Origin: Siphonobacter sp048595215
GTDB taxonomy: Bacteria; Bacteroidota; Bacteroidia; Cytophagales; Spirosomataceae
Direction: 5' to 3'
Assembly (NCBI RefSeq): GCF_048595215.1
Contig: NZ_JBMDWJ010000197.1
Span: 11,889 to 75,888 of the forward strand
DNA length: 64,000 nt
How positions within the stretch are numbered: the first letter of the stretch is position 1; each line of letters starts with the position of its first letter. The position numbers were made by a program, and so were the translations under genes. Below, in pieces: positions 32,847 to 41,238 of this stretch. The notes beneath the pieces are model-generated. The model was not told the origin of the DNA. It saw nothing but the letters and a program-made list of their open reading frames with translations, and ran no database searches.

Positions 32847-34073
32847 TTGAACTTTCCACGTTTTCTCGCTGCCCGTTTACGCCGCCGTACCGAACAACGC
32901 TTGTTTTCGGCGACTGTAACCCGTATTGGCATTGCCAGTATCGCAATTGGGCTGGCGGTGATGATTCTGGCTTTTGCGGTACTCTTTGGCTTTAAAGGGA
33001 CCATTCAGGAAAAACTCTTTAGTCTGTCGGCTCACCTGAAAGTTACCCGGTATACGCTGAATCAGTCGTACGAAGAAACGGCGATGCCCCGCAATTCCCG
33101 GATCAGTGAACAGTACAAAAGCCTGTCGGCTGTACGCCACCTGCAAGTGGTAGCTCACAAAGCGGGAATTCTGAAAACGCCGGATGATCTTCAGGGCGTA
33201 CTTTTTAAAGGAGTAGGGTCTGATTACGACTGGAATGTTTTTCAGCAGAATCTGGTGGAAGGTGCTTTGCCTGCGTTTCAGAAAGATACCTCCGATTCGA
33301 AACAGGTGATGATCAGCCGGACGATTGCCAAGCAGTTACAACTCAAACCCGGCGATGGCGTAATCATTTATTTCCTTCAAAATCCGCCTCGGCCCCGTAA
33401 ACTTACCGTTACGGGGATCTATGAAACGGGGCTGGAGGAATTGGATAAGCAGCTCATTCTGGGTGATATACGCCTCGTACAGAAGCTCAATCGTTGGGGG
33501 CCGGATACGGTAGGTGGGTACGAAGTGTTTGTAAAGGATTTTACGCAGTTACCGACGGCGGAGGCCCAAATCGCCAAATTACTCGAACCCGAACAGGATC
33601 TGCGAAGTGTAGTCGACGAATACCGGCCCCTGTTCGACTGGTTAAGCCTGCTGGATCGTAACCTCAGCGTATTCCTAACTCTGATTTTATTCGTGGCCAG
33701 CTTTAATATGGTATCGGTACTGTTAGTACTCATCATGGAGCGTATTCCAATGATTGGCTTGCTAAAGGCCCTGGGTAGTCCTAGCTGGCAGATTCGTAAG
33801 GTATTTTTGTGGCAGGGAATTTCGATGATTCTAAAGGGACTTCTGATTGGCAATGGCTTGGGTATTGGCCTGTGTCTGATTCAGCAACGCTACCGTCTTT
33901 TTCCGCTCGACCCGGAAAACTATTACATGAGTTACGTCCCCATCGAAATGAACTGGGGCGTAGTACTGGCTTTAAACCTAGCCGTACTCGGATTAGTCAC
34001 GCTCGTGCTGCTCTTACCTACCTTTATTATTACCCGCATGCGGCCAGTCGAAGCGATTCGCTTTTCGAAGTAA
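32847..34073 (+). CDS. ABC transporter permease, LolC/LolE-FtsX family
   Basis: 408 residues; the TTG at 32847 begins the reading because LAARLRRR directly follows and no ATG is near. One N-terminal helix (IGIASIAIGLAVMILAFAVLFGF), a large periplasmic MacB-type domain (about 60-265), then three C-terminal helices around LTLILFVASFNMVSVLLVLIMERIPMIGLLKALG. This is the standard FtsX/LolE layout; the partner ATPase is not adjacent. Family members extract lipoproteins from the inner membrane or move hydrophobic substrates. NamZ, a lipoprotein, is divergently encoded. Confidence 0.88.
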   Translation: MNFPRFLAARLRRRTEQRLFSATVTRIGIASIAIGLAVMILAFAVLFGFKGTIQEKLFSLSAHLKVTRYTLNQSYEETAMPRNSRISEQYKSLSAVRHLQVVAHKAGILKTPDDLQGVLFKGVGSDYDWNVFQQNLVEGALPAFQKDTSDSKQVMISRTIAKQLQLKPGDGVIIYFLQNPPRPRKLTVTGIYETGLEELDKQLILGDIRLVQKLNRWGPDTVGGYEVFVKDFTQLPTAEAQIAKLLEPEQDLRSVVDEYRPLFDWLSLLDRNLSVFLTLILFVASFNMVSVLLVLIMERIPMIGLLKALGSPSWQIRKVFLWQGISMILKGLLIGNGLGIGLCLIQQRYRLFPLDPENYYMSYVPIEMNWGVVLALNLAVLGLVTLVLLLPTFIITRMRPVEAIRFSK

Positions 34074-34302
34074 GGGTAATCTATTAAACCTATTTTTCAG
34101 TAATTCATCATAGATATCAAAGGTGTTTCGTCAATATTTTACGTGAAATGAATTTTATTGATGCCATATGAGCCAGTGGTACGGAGAAATAATCTCCTTT
34201 TAATAAAACATGTTGTTTTATTCTTGAGTTAAATTAATTAGCTCAAAAAGAGCTATACTTACTGCTCTATTACCCCACCTGAACTATTTAAGTCCCAACG
34301 AA
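34074..34302. other. AT-rich gap before the dyad upstream of the DUF5690 gene
   Basis: No coding potential. It leads into a strong dyad at 34303-34357. There is no obvious terminator for the permease gene. Confidence 0.45.
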
Positions 34303-34357
34303 CGCATTATTTTCAGTTCAACTTAAACTGTTTTAGTTATACTGAAACAATAATGCG
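34303..34357. promoter_or_regulatory. 55-bp dyad, candidate operator upstream of DUF5690 gene
   Basis: CGCATTATT (34303-34311) and AATAATGCG (34349-34357) are exact inverted arms. Inside, TTCAGTTCAACTTAAA faces TTTTAGTTATACTGAAA with few mismatches. Such an extended symmetric site, 33 bp before the ATG at 34390, suits a dimeric regulator; the XRE-cupin gene downstream is the nearest candidate. Confidence 0.55.
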
Positions 34358-34389
34358 AAGTTACGTTCGCCAATCACGGGAATTGATGT

Positions 34390-35670
34390 ATGGGTATTAG
34401 AGATTTTTTTACACAGCCATTAAAAATTACCAATTCCTTCTTCTTAACCCTTTGGTTAACCGTAGCTGCTTTTGGTACGTACTTCTGCATGTTTGCCTTT
34501 CGAAAGCCGTTTACTGCGGGTACGTTCGAATCCATGCAATGGGGAGGAATCGATTATAAAATCATTCTGGTCGTTGCCCAGATTCTAGGGTACGCAACGG
34601 CCAAAGGCATGGGTATAAAAATCATCTCCGAGACTCGCCCGGAGCAACGATCTTCCCGTATTTTACTAGTGATTGGAGCGGCCGAATTAGCTCTGATCCT
34701 GTTTGGCTTACTACCGCCCCCGTACAATTGGTTCTTATTGTTTTTCAATGGCCTCGCTTTAGGACTGGTGTATGGCCTGGTCTTTAGCTTTCTGGAGGGC
34801 CGCCGCCTAACCGATCTGCTTGGAGCGGGGCTCTGTTTAAGTTTCATTGTCGCTTCCGGTGTGGTAAAGTCCGTCGGTGTCTGGGTACTCAACTGGGGGA
34901 TATCCGAATACTGGATGCCCGCGGTTGTAGGCTTGGCTTTTTCGCCCTTTCTGGTACTCTTTGTCTGGATGTTACAGGTTGCCCCGCCGCCAACCCAAGC
35001 CGACATTGCTGCCCGAAAACCTCGCTTACCTATGACTGCGGAAGACCGTCGGCGTTTCTTTAACGCACTGGCTCCGGGTCTGATTTCACTAATCCTTATT
35101 TACGTCATTATCTCCATGCTGCGGGATATTCGCGACAACTTTGCCGTTGAAATTTGGCGGGAACTGGGCATCCGCACGCCCCGTATTTTTTCCGTAACCG
35201 AAAGTTGGGTAGGGGTAATTGTGACGCTACTGGTAGGCGTGCTGTTTGTGATTTCCAATAACCGTAAGGCATTCTGGGCTAACCTAGTCTTCATTGCACT
35301 GGGCATAGTTTTGATTCCGTTCGCTTCCTGGTTATACCTCCAGGGACAAATTCAACCGCTGGAATGGATGATTGGCGTAGGACTAGGTATTTATCTGGTA
35401 TACGTTCCCTTTAATGGAATGCTTTTTGAACGCCTCATTGCCATCCGGGGTGAAAAAGCGAATGTAGGCTTCCTCTTTTATTCGGCTGATTTCGCTGGGT
35501 ACCTGGGAAGCGTAGGCATTCTAGTATTTAAAAACTTCAGTCATACGGACATTTCCTGGCTCAAGTTTTACCTCAGTATTACCTACCTTCTTCCGCTAAT
35601 TGCAGGGCTTTTACTGGTAATCTCCGCCATTTATTTTGCCAAAAAGCTCAAAAAATCCTCAAATTTTTAA
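34390..35670 (+). CDS. DUF5690 family MFS-like membrane transporter
   Basis: 426 residues with about twelve helices. The N-terminus LTLWLTVAAFGTYFCMFAFRKPFTAGTFE is typical of DUF5690, an MFS relative found mainly in Bacteroidota. DRRRFFNALAPGLISLILIYVIISMLRDIRDNFAVEIWRELG is a conserved middle segment. Family members occur, to my recollection, near genes of phosphonate catabolism; the next two genes here are a XRE-cupin regulator (50 bp) and, further on, a PhnZ-like protein, so a phosphonate or choline-like solute is possible. The substrate is inference only. Confidence 0.85.
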   Translation: MGIRDFFTQPLKITNSFFLTLWLTVAAFGTYFCMFAFRKPFTAGTFESMQWGGIDYKIILVVAQILGYATAKGMGIKIISETRPEQRSSRILLVIGAAELALILFGLLPPPYNWFLLFFNGLALGLVYGLVFSFLEGRRLTDLLGAGLCLSFIVASGVVKSVGVWVLNWGISEYWMPAVVGLAFSPFLVLFVWMLQVAPPPTQADIAARKPRLPMTAEDRRRFFNALAPGLISLILIYVIISMLRDIRDNFAVEIWRELGIRTPRIFSVTESWVGVIVTLLVGVLFVISNNRKAFWANLVFIALGIVLIPFASWLYLQGQIQPLEWMIGVGLGIYLVYVPFNGMLFERLIAIRGEKANVGFLFYSADFAGYLGSVGILVFKNFSHTDISWLKFYLSITYLLPLIAGLLLVISAIYFAKKLKKSSNF

Positions 35671-35720
35671 ATTATCAATAACCAAAACAACGCTACTCGC
35701 TCTGAAGCGTTGTCCACTGC

Positions 35721-36302
35721 ATGAACGAAGAGATTTTAATTCAAATCAGTAGCCAACTTAAAGGAAAGCGGAAAAGTCAGGGTATTACTTTACAAGAGCT
35801 TGCTAATCGGGCTCAGGTAAGTAAGGCATTAATTTCCCAAATTGAGAATAATCGTACGATTCCTTCTCTACTCGTACTTATCAATTTGATTCGTTCATTG
35901 GGAATAGATTTGAACGTATTTTTTGAAGAATTGGTACAGGGATCAGGAAATGGAAAACTTTCGGTCCGACGCAAAGAGGAGTATCAGACCTTCTACCAAG
36001 AAGATGCTCCGCACATTACCTATCGTCGCATTTTGACGAAAACAATTTCGCCCTTAGCCGTGGACTTTGTACTGGCGGAAGTAAAACCACAAGCTCAGCA
36101 AAATACGGCTACAACCAGCGATGCGTACGAGTTTAACTACGTGATAAAGGGAGAAGTAGAGTGTATCATTGGCGAAGAAACCCATGCGTTAAAAGAAGGG
36201 GATTCGCTATTCTTTGACGGTCGAGTACCGCATAAATCGTCCAATCAAACCAACGAAGACAGTCTCCTTTTAATCGTCTATTTTTTCACTGAAAAAATGT
36301 AA
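35721..36302 (+). CDS. XRE-family regulator with C-terminal cupin sensor
   Basis: 193 residues. Residues 10-65 form the helix-turn-helix (GITLQELANRAQVSKALISQIENNRTIPSL); residues 115-190 form a small cupin with YEFNYVIKGEVECIIGEETHALKEGDSLFFDGRVPHKS. Regulators of this layout sense a small molecule in the cupin and usually act on the adjacent transport or catabolic genes. It follows the DUF5690 gene by 50 bp and is likely co-transcribed. The palindrome at 34303-34357 is the natural candidate for its operator. Confidence 0.9.
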   Translation: MNEEILIQISSQLKGKRKSQGITLQELANRAQVSKALISQIENNRTIPSLLVLINLIRSLGIDLNVFFEELVQGSGNGKLSVRRKEEYQTFYQEDAPHITYRRILTKTISPLAVDFVLAEVKPQAQQNTATTSDAYEFNYVIKGEVECIIGEETHALKEGDSLFFDGRVPHKSSNQTNEDSLLLIVYFFTEKM

Positions 36303-36620
36303 ACCCGAGCCGTTCGAAGGTAAGAAGGGTTAAAATACTGAAAACATTGCATCCTGATTTGTCGTGGGGGTCGTATAGATGCCTACCGCTAGATCGTACC
36401 TCAAAGGAAAACTATCAATTTGTTCACGGCTACTTAAAATTGACGTAATGCTGGCGGTGTAAGTTTGTTCCAAACAAGAGCGATTTATCCAGCCCGAAAC
36501 GCATTATGGTTAAGTGAATGAAACGATTGAAGAAAAGCGGCAGAACCTTGTACTGCCGCTTTTTGTGTATTTGGATAAGCCGCCTCTACGCATGACAGAT
36601 AGCTTAATCCTTAGTATACT
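36303..36620 (+). other. Intergenic gap with terminator
   Basis: No reading frame of note. It contains a terminator at 36533-36564 and then a short leader for the HD protein gene, showing that the HD gene has its own promoter. Confidence 0.5.
36533..36564 (+). terminator. Terminator behind the DUF5690-XRE pair
   Basis: AAAAGCGGCAG (36533-36543) pairs with CTGCCGCTTTT (36553-36563), loop AACCTTGTA, with a T-rich tail. It lies 230 bp after the regulator stop. Confidence 0.8.
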
Positions 36621-37163
36621 ATGAAAAATTTTGAAATGCAGGCAACCGTCGATGCTCTGTTAGGTTTGTACCAATCATTCAATGAAGTGGTTGACGAACG
36701 TTTGCTGGAACATTCCATCCAAACGGCTCAATTGGCCGAAGAAGAAGGCTACGACGATGAAGTAGTACTGGCCGCCTTTTTCCACGACATCGGCCAGTTA
36801 TTGGCTGCGGGTCACCCGTATCAGGCTTACGGTCGTATTGGCTCGGAGTACCTGCGAGCCAATGGTTTCTCGGAAAAAGTGACTCAGGTGGTGGTGATGC
36901 ACACTGAAGCCGAACGCTATTTGTGTTGGAAATTTCCGGAACGCGTACGGCAGCTGGACGAATACCGCTTACAGCGATTGTATACGCAGGGTGGAATCAT
37001 GCCCGAACGGGAGGCCAAAGCCTACGAAAAAAATCCGTACTTCTACCTGAGCCTGAAAGTAAAGGAATGGGACGACGAAGCTCCCCTACGCAGCCGTCCT
37101 GTACTGGATTTGGAACCTTACCGCCTAATGGCTTTACAACACTTACAGCGTCAGGTAGGTTGA
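36621..37163 (+). CDS. HD-domain diiron oxygenase-like protein (PhnZ/TmpB relative)
   Basis: 180 residues. Motifs follow PhnZ: LLEHSIQTAQLAEEEG (His31), FFHDIGQLL (His55-Asp56), MHTEAERYLC (His94), GGIMPEREAKAYEKNP, and KEWDDEA (Asp151). In the Pseudomonas-type PhnZ the iron ligands are His34, His58, Asp59, His80, His104 and Asp161; five align here at constant offsets, but the position of His80 is Tyr70 and second-sphere His62 is Gln59. The protein may therefore act on another substrate or bind one iron. PhnZ splits (R)-2-amino-1-hydroxyethylphosphonate to glycine and phosphate. No PhnY-like hydroxylase is adjacent. Confidence 0.75.
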   Translation: MKNFEMQATVDALLGLYQSFNEVVDERLLEHSIQTAQLAEEEGYDDEVVLAAFFHDIGQLLAAGHPYQAYGRIGSEYLRANGFSEKVTQVVVMHTEAERYLCWKFPERVRQLDEYRLQRLYTQGGIMPEREAKAYEKNPYFYLSLKVKEWDDEAPLRSRPVLDLEPYRLMALQHLQRQVG

Positions 37164-37759
37164 AGACTACGGCCAATACGCGATTTCAGTCGGCTCAATG
37201 TTTCCTGGGAAAGCCCCAGGTAGGAGGCGACGTGTTTGTTAGAAAACCGCTCAATTAGCGAAGGGTGCATGCGTAGTAACCAGCGATAGCGATCCGCGGC
37301 ATCCAGGCATAGAAAGGTTTCAAATCGTCGGGTACTGATAATGTAAGCCGTTTCGAGGATATAACGGTACACCGCATCCCAGCCGGGTACGGTAGCATGC
37401 AGGTGATAAAAATCTTCGTAGCTAATGAATAGTAGGTCCGAGTTTTCTAGTACCTGATTCGTTTCCAGAGAAGGTTCCTGTGTCAAAAAGCTTTGCAGGG
37501 CCGTACCGAAGGTATTTTCCAGAGCAAAATACCGTGTGGCTTCGGCTCCGTCGGGTTGCGTGTAGAACAGGCGAAAACTGCCCCGACTCACAAAGTACAG
37601 ATGCCGGCAAACTTCACCCGAAGTCAATAAAAATTCGTAGCGAGCGGCCTTTTTTAGGCGGAAATAACTGAAAATGGTCGATAAGCTTTCTTCCGAGAAA
37701 TCAGTTTTATCTAACAAATACGTCCGCAATACGGTATAGGCAGCATGGGAATCACTCAT
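37151..37759 (-). CDS. Crp/Fnr family transcriptional regulator
   Basis: 202 residues: an N-terminal cyclic-nucleotide-binding-like barrel (YEFLLTSGEVCRHLYFVSRGSFRLFYTQPDGAEATRYF) and a C-terminal winged helix (RFSNKHVASYLGLSQETLSRLKSRIG). No cysteine cluster of FNR type is present, and the phosphate-binding cassette of true CRP is not conserved, so the effector may differ. This subgroup is numerous in Bacteroidota. Its 3' end overlaps the end of the HD gene by 13 bp in convergent orientation. Confidence 0.88.
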   Translation of the reverse strand: MSDSHAAYTVLRTYLLDKTDFSEESLSTIFSYFRLKKAARYEFLLTSGEVCRHLYFVSRGSFRLFYTQPDGAEATRYFALENTFGTALQSFLTQEPSLETNQVLENSDLLFISYEDFYHLHATVPGWDAVYRYILETAYIISTRRFETFLCLDAADRYRWLLRMHPSLIERFSNKHVASYLGLSQETLSRLKSRIGRSLQPT

Positions 37760-37908
37760 ATCGTTTCGTCAGTCAGAGTAGTGCTTCCCTTCAATAAGCC
37801 AGTAGTCTGGGCTGAAAGGTCAGACTAAAGTACGGGCTAAGGGGCATTCCTGGAAAAGGAATGCGACGAATGTACGTAGAAGCCTTATGAGCCCGCCCGG
37901 AACGGGGA

Positions 37909-38754
37909 TCAGGACAACCAGCGAATACCGGCAGCCTGTTCGCTGAGTTTCCATAGCAACTGCCCATTAAAAGCATTGGCGTCGGCGTTGAGAATACGCG
38001 TAGGGCGTGATTTGCTAAAGTATCCTCCGTTGTATGATTCGGGTAAAGCAGCCGTCGACAGGTATACCGCCGTTCGGGCTCCTTCCTCGGGCGTAATCAT
38101 GAACGGGCGTAATAGGCCAAAGCCGACTTTCCAGCTACCCAGAAAATTTTGACCAAACTGCGAATTGACGACGCCGGGGTGAAGAGCATAGGCCGTAATG
38201 GACTGTCCCTCGAGCCGCCGGGCTAGTTCCTGCGTAAAGAGAATATTCGCCAGCTTGCCATCACCGTAGGTAGTCCAGATGTTCAAGCCCGTATTGTTTT
38301 TCATAAAAAAACGACGGGCTTTGCCCAAGGCATGGGCTGCCGAGGAAACATTGATGATTCGAGCTTCACTGCTGGCTTGCAATAAATCAACTAACTCAAA
38401 GGTGAGTACAAAGTGACCCAGATGATTCGCAATAAAGCTCTTTTCGTAGCCTTCGGGTGTGTATTCAATGGATGCAGGAGCATAGCCTGCATTGTTGATC
38501 AGCCGGTCAATGTGGTCGTAGCGTTGGTGAATAGCTTCGGCTGCCTGACGTAAAGAGGTCAGGTTGGTGAGGTCAGCGAAGAACAGTTCGATACGAGCCT
38601 GTGGGGACTGCTGAAGTACCTGCTGACGGGCCCATTCGCCCTTCTCACGCGAACGTACCAGAAATATCAGATCAAAATTCTGACGAGCTAGAGCCTGAGC
38701 AGTGGCCAGTCCAAGGCCAGAGTTGGCTCCGGTAATGAGAGCAGTGTAGGGCAT
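37909..38754 (-). CDS. short-chain dehydrogenase/reductase
   Basis: 281 residues from the ATG at 38754, directly before the Rossmann motif TGANSGLG (a longer frame adds 24 unrelated residues). INNAGYA, SSAAH and the catalytic YGDGK (YxxxK) are visible, and LHPGVVNSQFGQNF is usual for the retinol dehydrogenase-like SDR group. NADP preference is likely because of the VRSREKG loop. The substrate is unknown and neighbours do not help. Confidence 0.87.
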   Translation of the reverse strand: MPYTALITGANSGLGLATAQALARQNFDLIFLVRSREKGEWARQQVLQQSPQARIELFFADLTNLTSLRQAAEAIHQRYDHIDRLINNAGYAPASIEYTPEGYEKSFIANHLGHFVLTFELVDLLQASSEARIINVSSAAHALGKARRFFMKNNTGLNIWTTYGDGKLANILFTQELARRLEGQSITAYALHPGVVNSQFGQNFLGSWKVGFGLLRPFMITPEEGARTAVYLSTAALPESYNGGYFSKSRPTRILNADANAFNGQLLWKLSEQAAGIRWLS

Positions 38755-39251
38755 AATACAAAGGTTCAATAACCGATTCGTTAAAAAAAGACGGCCAGTG
38801 TAAGATACAGTTAAAAAGAAACCCATCCGATTGGATGGGTTCGTGTTTGTGAGTTGGATAGCTATTTGAATCGGAAATAGTCTTACTCTAAACCAGCAAT
38901 GCCAGAGGGAGTATCGTCATGATTGACTCATGACTTTTATGTACACAAGCGAAATTCGAAAAGGCAGAAGGTTGATCTCACAAAATTGATACCGTAGACT
39001 CGCTTTTCTTTACGTAGAAATACCTGTTTTATCAGGTAAGGACGAAAAAAAAGGCAGTAATCCTTCAAAAATCCCGGAGGTACTGGGTATAACCAAGTTC
39101 TATCCATAAAATAGTCCGTTGATCCACGGAAAGAAACCATCCGGCCCGATTGACTTCCGTTGAACCAATTCAATTGCCACCTTTGAATCAACAAAGCGAA
39201 CAATGAACCGCTTTTTCAACGTTTATCATTCACTACTAACGATATAAAGTC
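38755..39251. other. Intergenic gap, about 500 bp
   Basis: Divergent control region between the SDR and the PspC genes. A minus-strand frame of 88 codons at 38937-39203 has unlikely amino acid composition, and I do not take it as a gene. CCCATCC/GGATGGG (38820-38840) forms a small hairpin near the left end. Confidence 0.45.
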
Positions 39252-39647
39252 ATGAACCGTTTAGAACGCATTCCTTCGCATAAAATGATTGGTGGGGTAG
39301 CCGCTGGTCTGGCTGCTTACTTAAATGTCGATGTAGCTCTGGTACGGGTACTATTTGTACTGGGTGCCATTTTCACGCACGCTCCTTTCGTCATTGCCTA
39401 TATCATCCTGTGGATCGCCCTTCCCAAACGAATCGAGGGAGCGTATGCCGTAGAAGCCGAAGTGAACCCTTCGCAGCCCCGTACGCATAATTCGAAAGCC
39501 TGGGGTATTGCCGCGATTTTGTTTGGCTCCCTGTTTCTACTGGACGAGTTTACCTGGTTCGACTGGGACAAAGCCTGGCCTCTGTCATTAATTGCTGTTG
39601 GTCTGGTACTGATTTTCAAAGATCAGATTAAGGAAAGAATTGCCTAG
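39252..39647 (+). CDS. PspC domain membrane protein
   Basis: 131 residues. The PspC domain (1-60) reads RIPSHKMIGGVAAGLAAYLNVDVALVRVLFVLG followed by a second helix APFVIAYIILWIALPKR. The C-terminal part has a LiaI/DUF5668-like pair (GIAAILFGSLFLLDEF, WPLSLIAVGLVLIF). PspC-type proteins sense or answer envelope stress at the inner membrane. It is first in a three-gene set with two LiaF-like proteins, gap 36 bp to the next. Confidence 0.9.
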   Translation: MNRLERIPSHKMIGGVAAGLAAYLNVDVALVRVLFVLGAIFTHAPFVIAYIILWIALPKRIEGAYAVEAEVNPSQPRTHNSKAWGIAAILFGSLFLLDEFTWFDWDKAWPLSLIAVGLVLIFKDQIKERIA

Positions 39648-39683
39648 TACCAGCGTTACACTTACCCATAACCAAACACACGC

Positions 39684-39971
39684 ATGACACCTTCTCGCGT
39701 ACTCGTAGGTCTGGCTTTCATCGCCTACGGCATTATCAAACTGGCCGAGGAACTGGGGTGGTTTTATATCCACTGGCATTCCGTACGGCGATACTGGCCC
39801 GTGGCATTGATTATACTGGGAATCTGGCTCTTGGTTCGGAAAAAAGAGGAACCGCCTTACGATCCGCCGCACACTACAGGGTCCTTTCCAGCCGATCCAG
39901 CTGCACCGCAACCCCCGCAACCCCCGCAACCCCCGCAACCGCCTCAGCCACCCGCTGAACCCTTTGCCTGA
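39684..39971 (+). CDS. small LiaI/DUF5668-like membrane protein with proline-rich tail
   Basis: 95 residues. Two helices (VLVGLAFIAYGIIKLAEELGWF and YWPVALIILGIWLLV) as in LiaI/LiaF N-terminal domains, then a polar tail with six tandem PQP/PPQ units (about residues 74-91). The nucleotide repeat CAACCCCCG occurs in tandem at 39908-39940 and may vary in copy number. It lies between PspC and the LiaF-like gene in one operon. Confidence 0.75.
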   Translation: MTPSRVLVGLAFIAYGIIKLAEELGWFYIHWHSVRRYWPVALIILGIWLLVRKKEEPPYDPPHTTGSFPADPAAPQPPQPPQPPQPPQPPAEPFA

Positions 39972-40043
39972 TAACGTTTTTCCTTCAACTACGCTATTGC
40001 TGTCATCTCTCTTTAACGGGCACCGCTTAGGGGCCTTCATGCT

Positions 40044-41009
40044 ATGAATGCTAAAAATCTATTACTCGGCGGATTTTTCGTACTACTGGGAATTTTGTTC
40101 CTGGGACGAAATCTGGGCTGGTTCGACTTTCATTTCGGTGAACTCTTCCGGCTCTGGCCCCTCTTGTTTGTGGTACTGGGCGTAAACATGATCTGGGGTA
40201 AATCGAACCGTAATGTCACGGTAGCGACCCTGATTTTACTGGCCATCTGCGTTCCCTTGTTCATTGCTACGAAAGTACGGGACCGGGTACGTGACAATAT
40301 TCACTGGAATGGAAGCTGGGACGATGATGATCATGACGATGAATCAGAAGAATCGTACGAAAACCGCGATTCAGAACGGAGTGGTGGTAAGCAATACCTG
40401 GCCGAACCCATGACTGATAGTGTTAATGCGGCTAGTTTTCAGCTCGAAGGCGGAGCGGCGGAGTTTACCATGGGTACTACGGATAAACAGTTGGTAGAGG
40501 CCGATGGCGATCTGGATATGGGTAATCTGTCGCTGAAAAGCACGAGTGTGAACGGAGCCAGCGAAGTAGTACTAAGCATGAAGGGGCGTAAGAAGTGGAA
40601 CTGGGACGAAGAACACTCGCATAACAATGTTGCCGTACGCCTTAATCCGCAACCGCTCTGGAATCTGGATATGAAAGTAGGGGCAGGAAAAGCCGATTTT
40701 GATCTGACGCCTTTTAAAATTAGTAAAGTAAGTCTGCACACCGGAGCCGCCGAAATGGATCTGAAACTGGGCGATAAAACCGATCAGACGGACGTGGAAG
40801 TAAATGCGGGTGTGGCGAGTGTAAAAATCAAGGTACCGCAATCCGTGGGTTGCCGGATCACTACCCGGGGTGCTTTGACGGAAAAAGATTTCAACGGATT
40901 TACGCGTCAGGGTGATGCTTACGAAACGCCTGGCTATGCGGGTGCCAAGAAAAAAATCAATATCCGCTTTGAAGGAGGTATTGCGGAGTGGAAAGTGGAA
41001 AGGTACTAG
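40044..41009 (+). CDS. LiaF-like protein with DUF5668 helices and toast_rack (DUF2154) domain
   Basis: 321 residues. Two to three N-terminal helices (LLLGGFFVLLGILFLG, LWPLLFVVLGVNMIWG, VATLILLAICVPLFIATKV), an acidic linker (DDDDHDDESEESYE, about 92-105), and a beta-rich C-terminal domain of repeats such as FQLEGGAAEFTMG, MKVGAGKADFDL, LHTGAAEMDLKLGD and VNAGVASVKIKVP, the DUF2154/LiaF stacked-sheet type. LiaF controls an envelope stress kinase in Firmicutes; here no kinase is adjacent. A terminator hairpin (41086-41118) follows. Confidence 0.82.
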   Translation: MNAKNLLLGGFFVLLGILFLGRNLGWFDFHFGELFRLWPLLFVVLGVNMIWGKSNRNVTVATLILLAICVPLFIATKVRDRVRDNIHWNGSWDDDDHDDESEESYENRDSERSGGKQYLAEPMTDSVNAASFQLEGGAAEFTMGTTDKQLVEADGDLDMGNLSLKSTSVNGASEVVLSMKGRKKWNWDEEHSHNNVAVRLNPQPLWNLDMKVGAGKADFDLTPFKISKVSLHTGAAEMDLKLGDKTDQTDVEVNAGVASVKIKVPQSVGCRITTRGALTEKDFNGFTRQGDAYETPGYAGAKKKINIRFEGGIAEWKVERY

Positions 41010-41085
41010 GGTTTTGAGCGGCGGCCGTTTAAAGGTTTTGTCAGGATAAACTCGTAAAGGTAAGCTCTGTTTTAGTGATTTCTTT

Positions 41086-41118
41086 GGTTCGTAGCAAGCT
41101 TTGCTACGGACCTTTTTA
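41086..41118 (+). terminator. Terminator of the PspC-LiaF-like operon
   Basis: GGTTCGTAGCAA (41086-41097) pairs with TTGCTACGGACC (41101-41112, one G-T), loop GCT, followed by TTTTT. Confidence 0.75.
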
Positions 41119-41144
41119 CTTCATCAGGACAGTTTATCTAAAAG

Positions 41145-41216
41145 AAAAAACCACGAAATTTACAGTATTGAGACACCGATCAAACGATGTTTTGACTGCA
41201 AATTTCGTGGTTTTTT
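41145..41216 (-). terminator. Terminator of mnmA with 17-bp arms and a 38-nt loop
   Basis: AAAAAACCACGAAATTT (41145-41161) and its complement (41200-41216) pair perfectly; the minus-strand exit is a T-run. The long loop is unusual for a simple intrinsic terminator. Confidence 0.7.
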
Positions 41217-41238
41217 TATCTGTATAGGTACTAAAAAC

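Noticed and set aside
38937..39203. 88-codon minus-strand frame between the SDR and PspC genes
   Set aside because: Aromatic-rich sequence lacking any recognisable domain or start context; better read as a control region.
39905..39960. Possible CRISPR or minisatellite at the CAACCCCCG repeats
   Set aside because: The repeats are in frame and encode the PQP tail of a membrane protein; units are 9 bp with no spacers.
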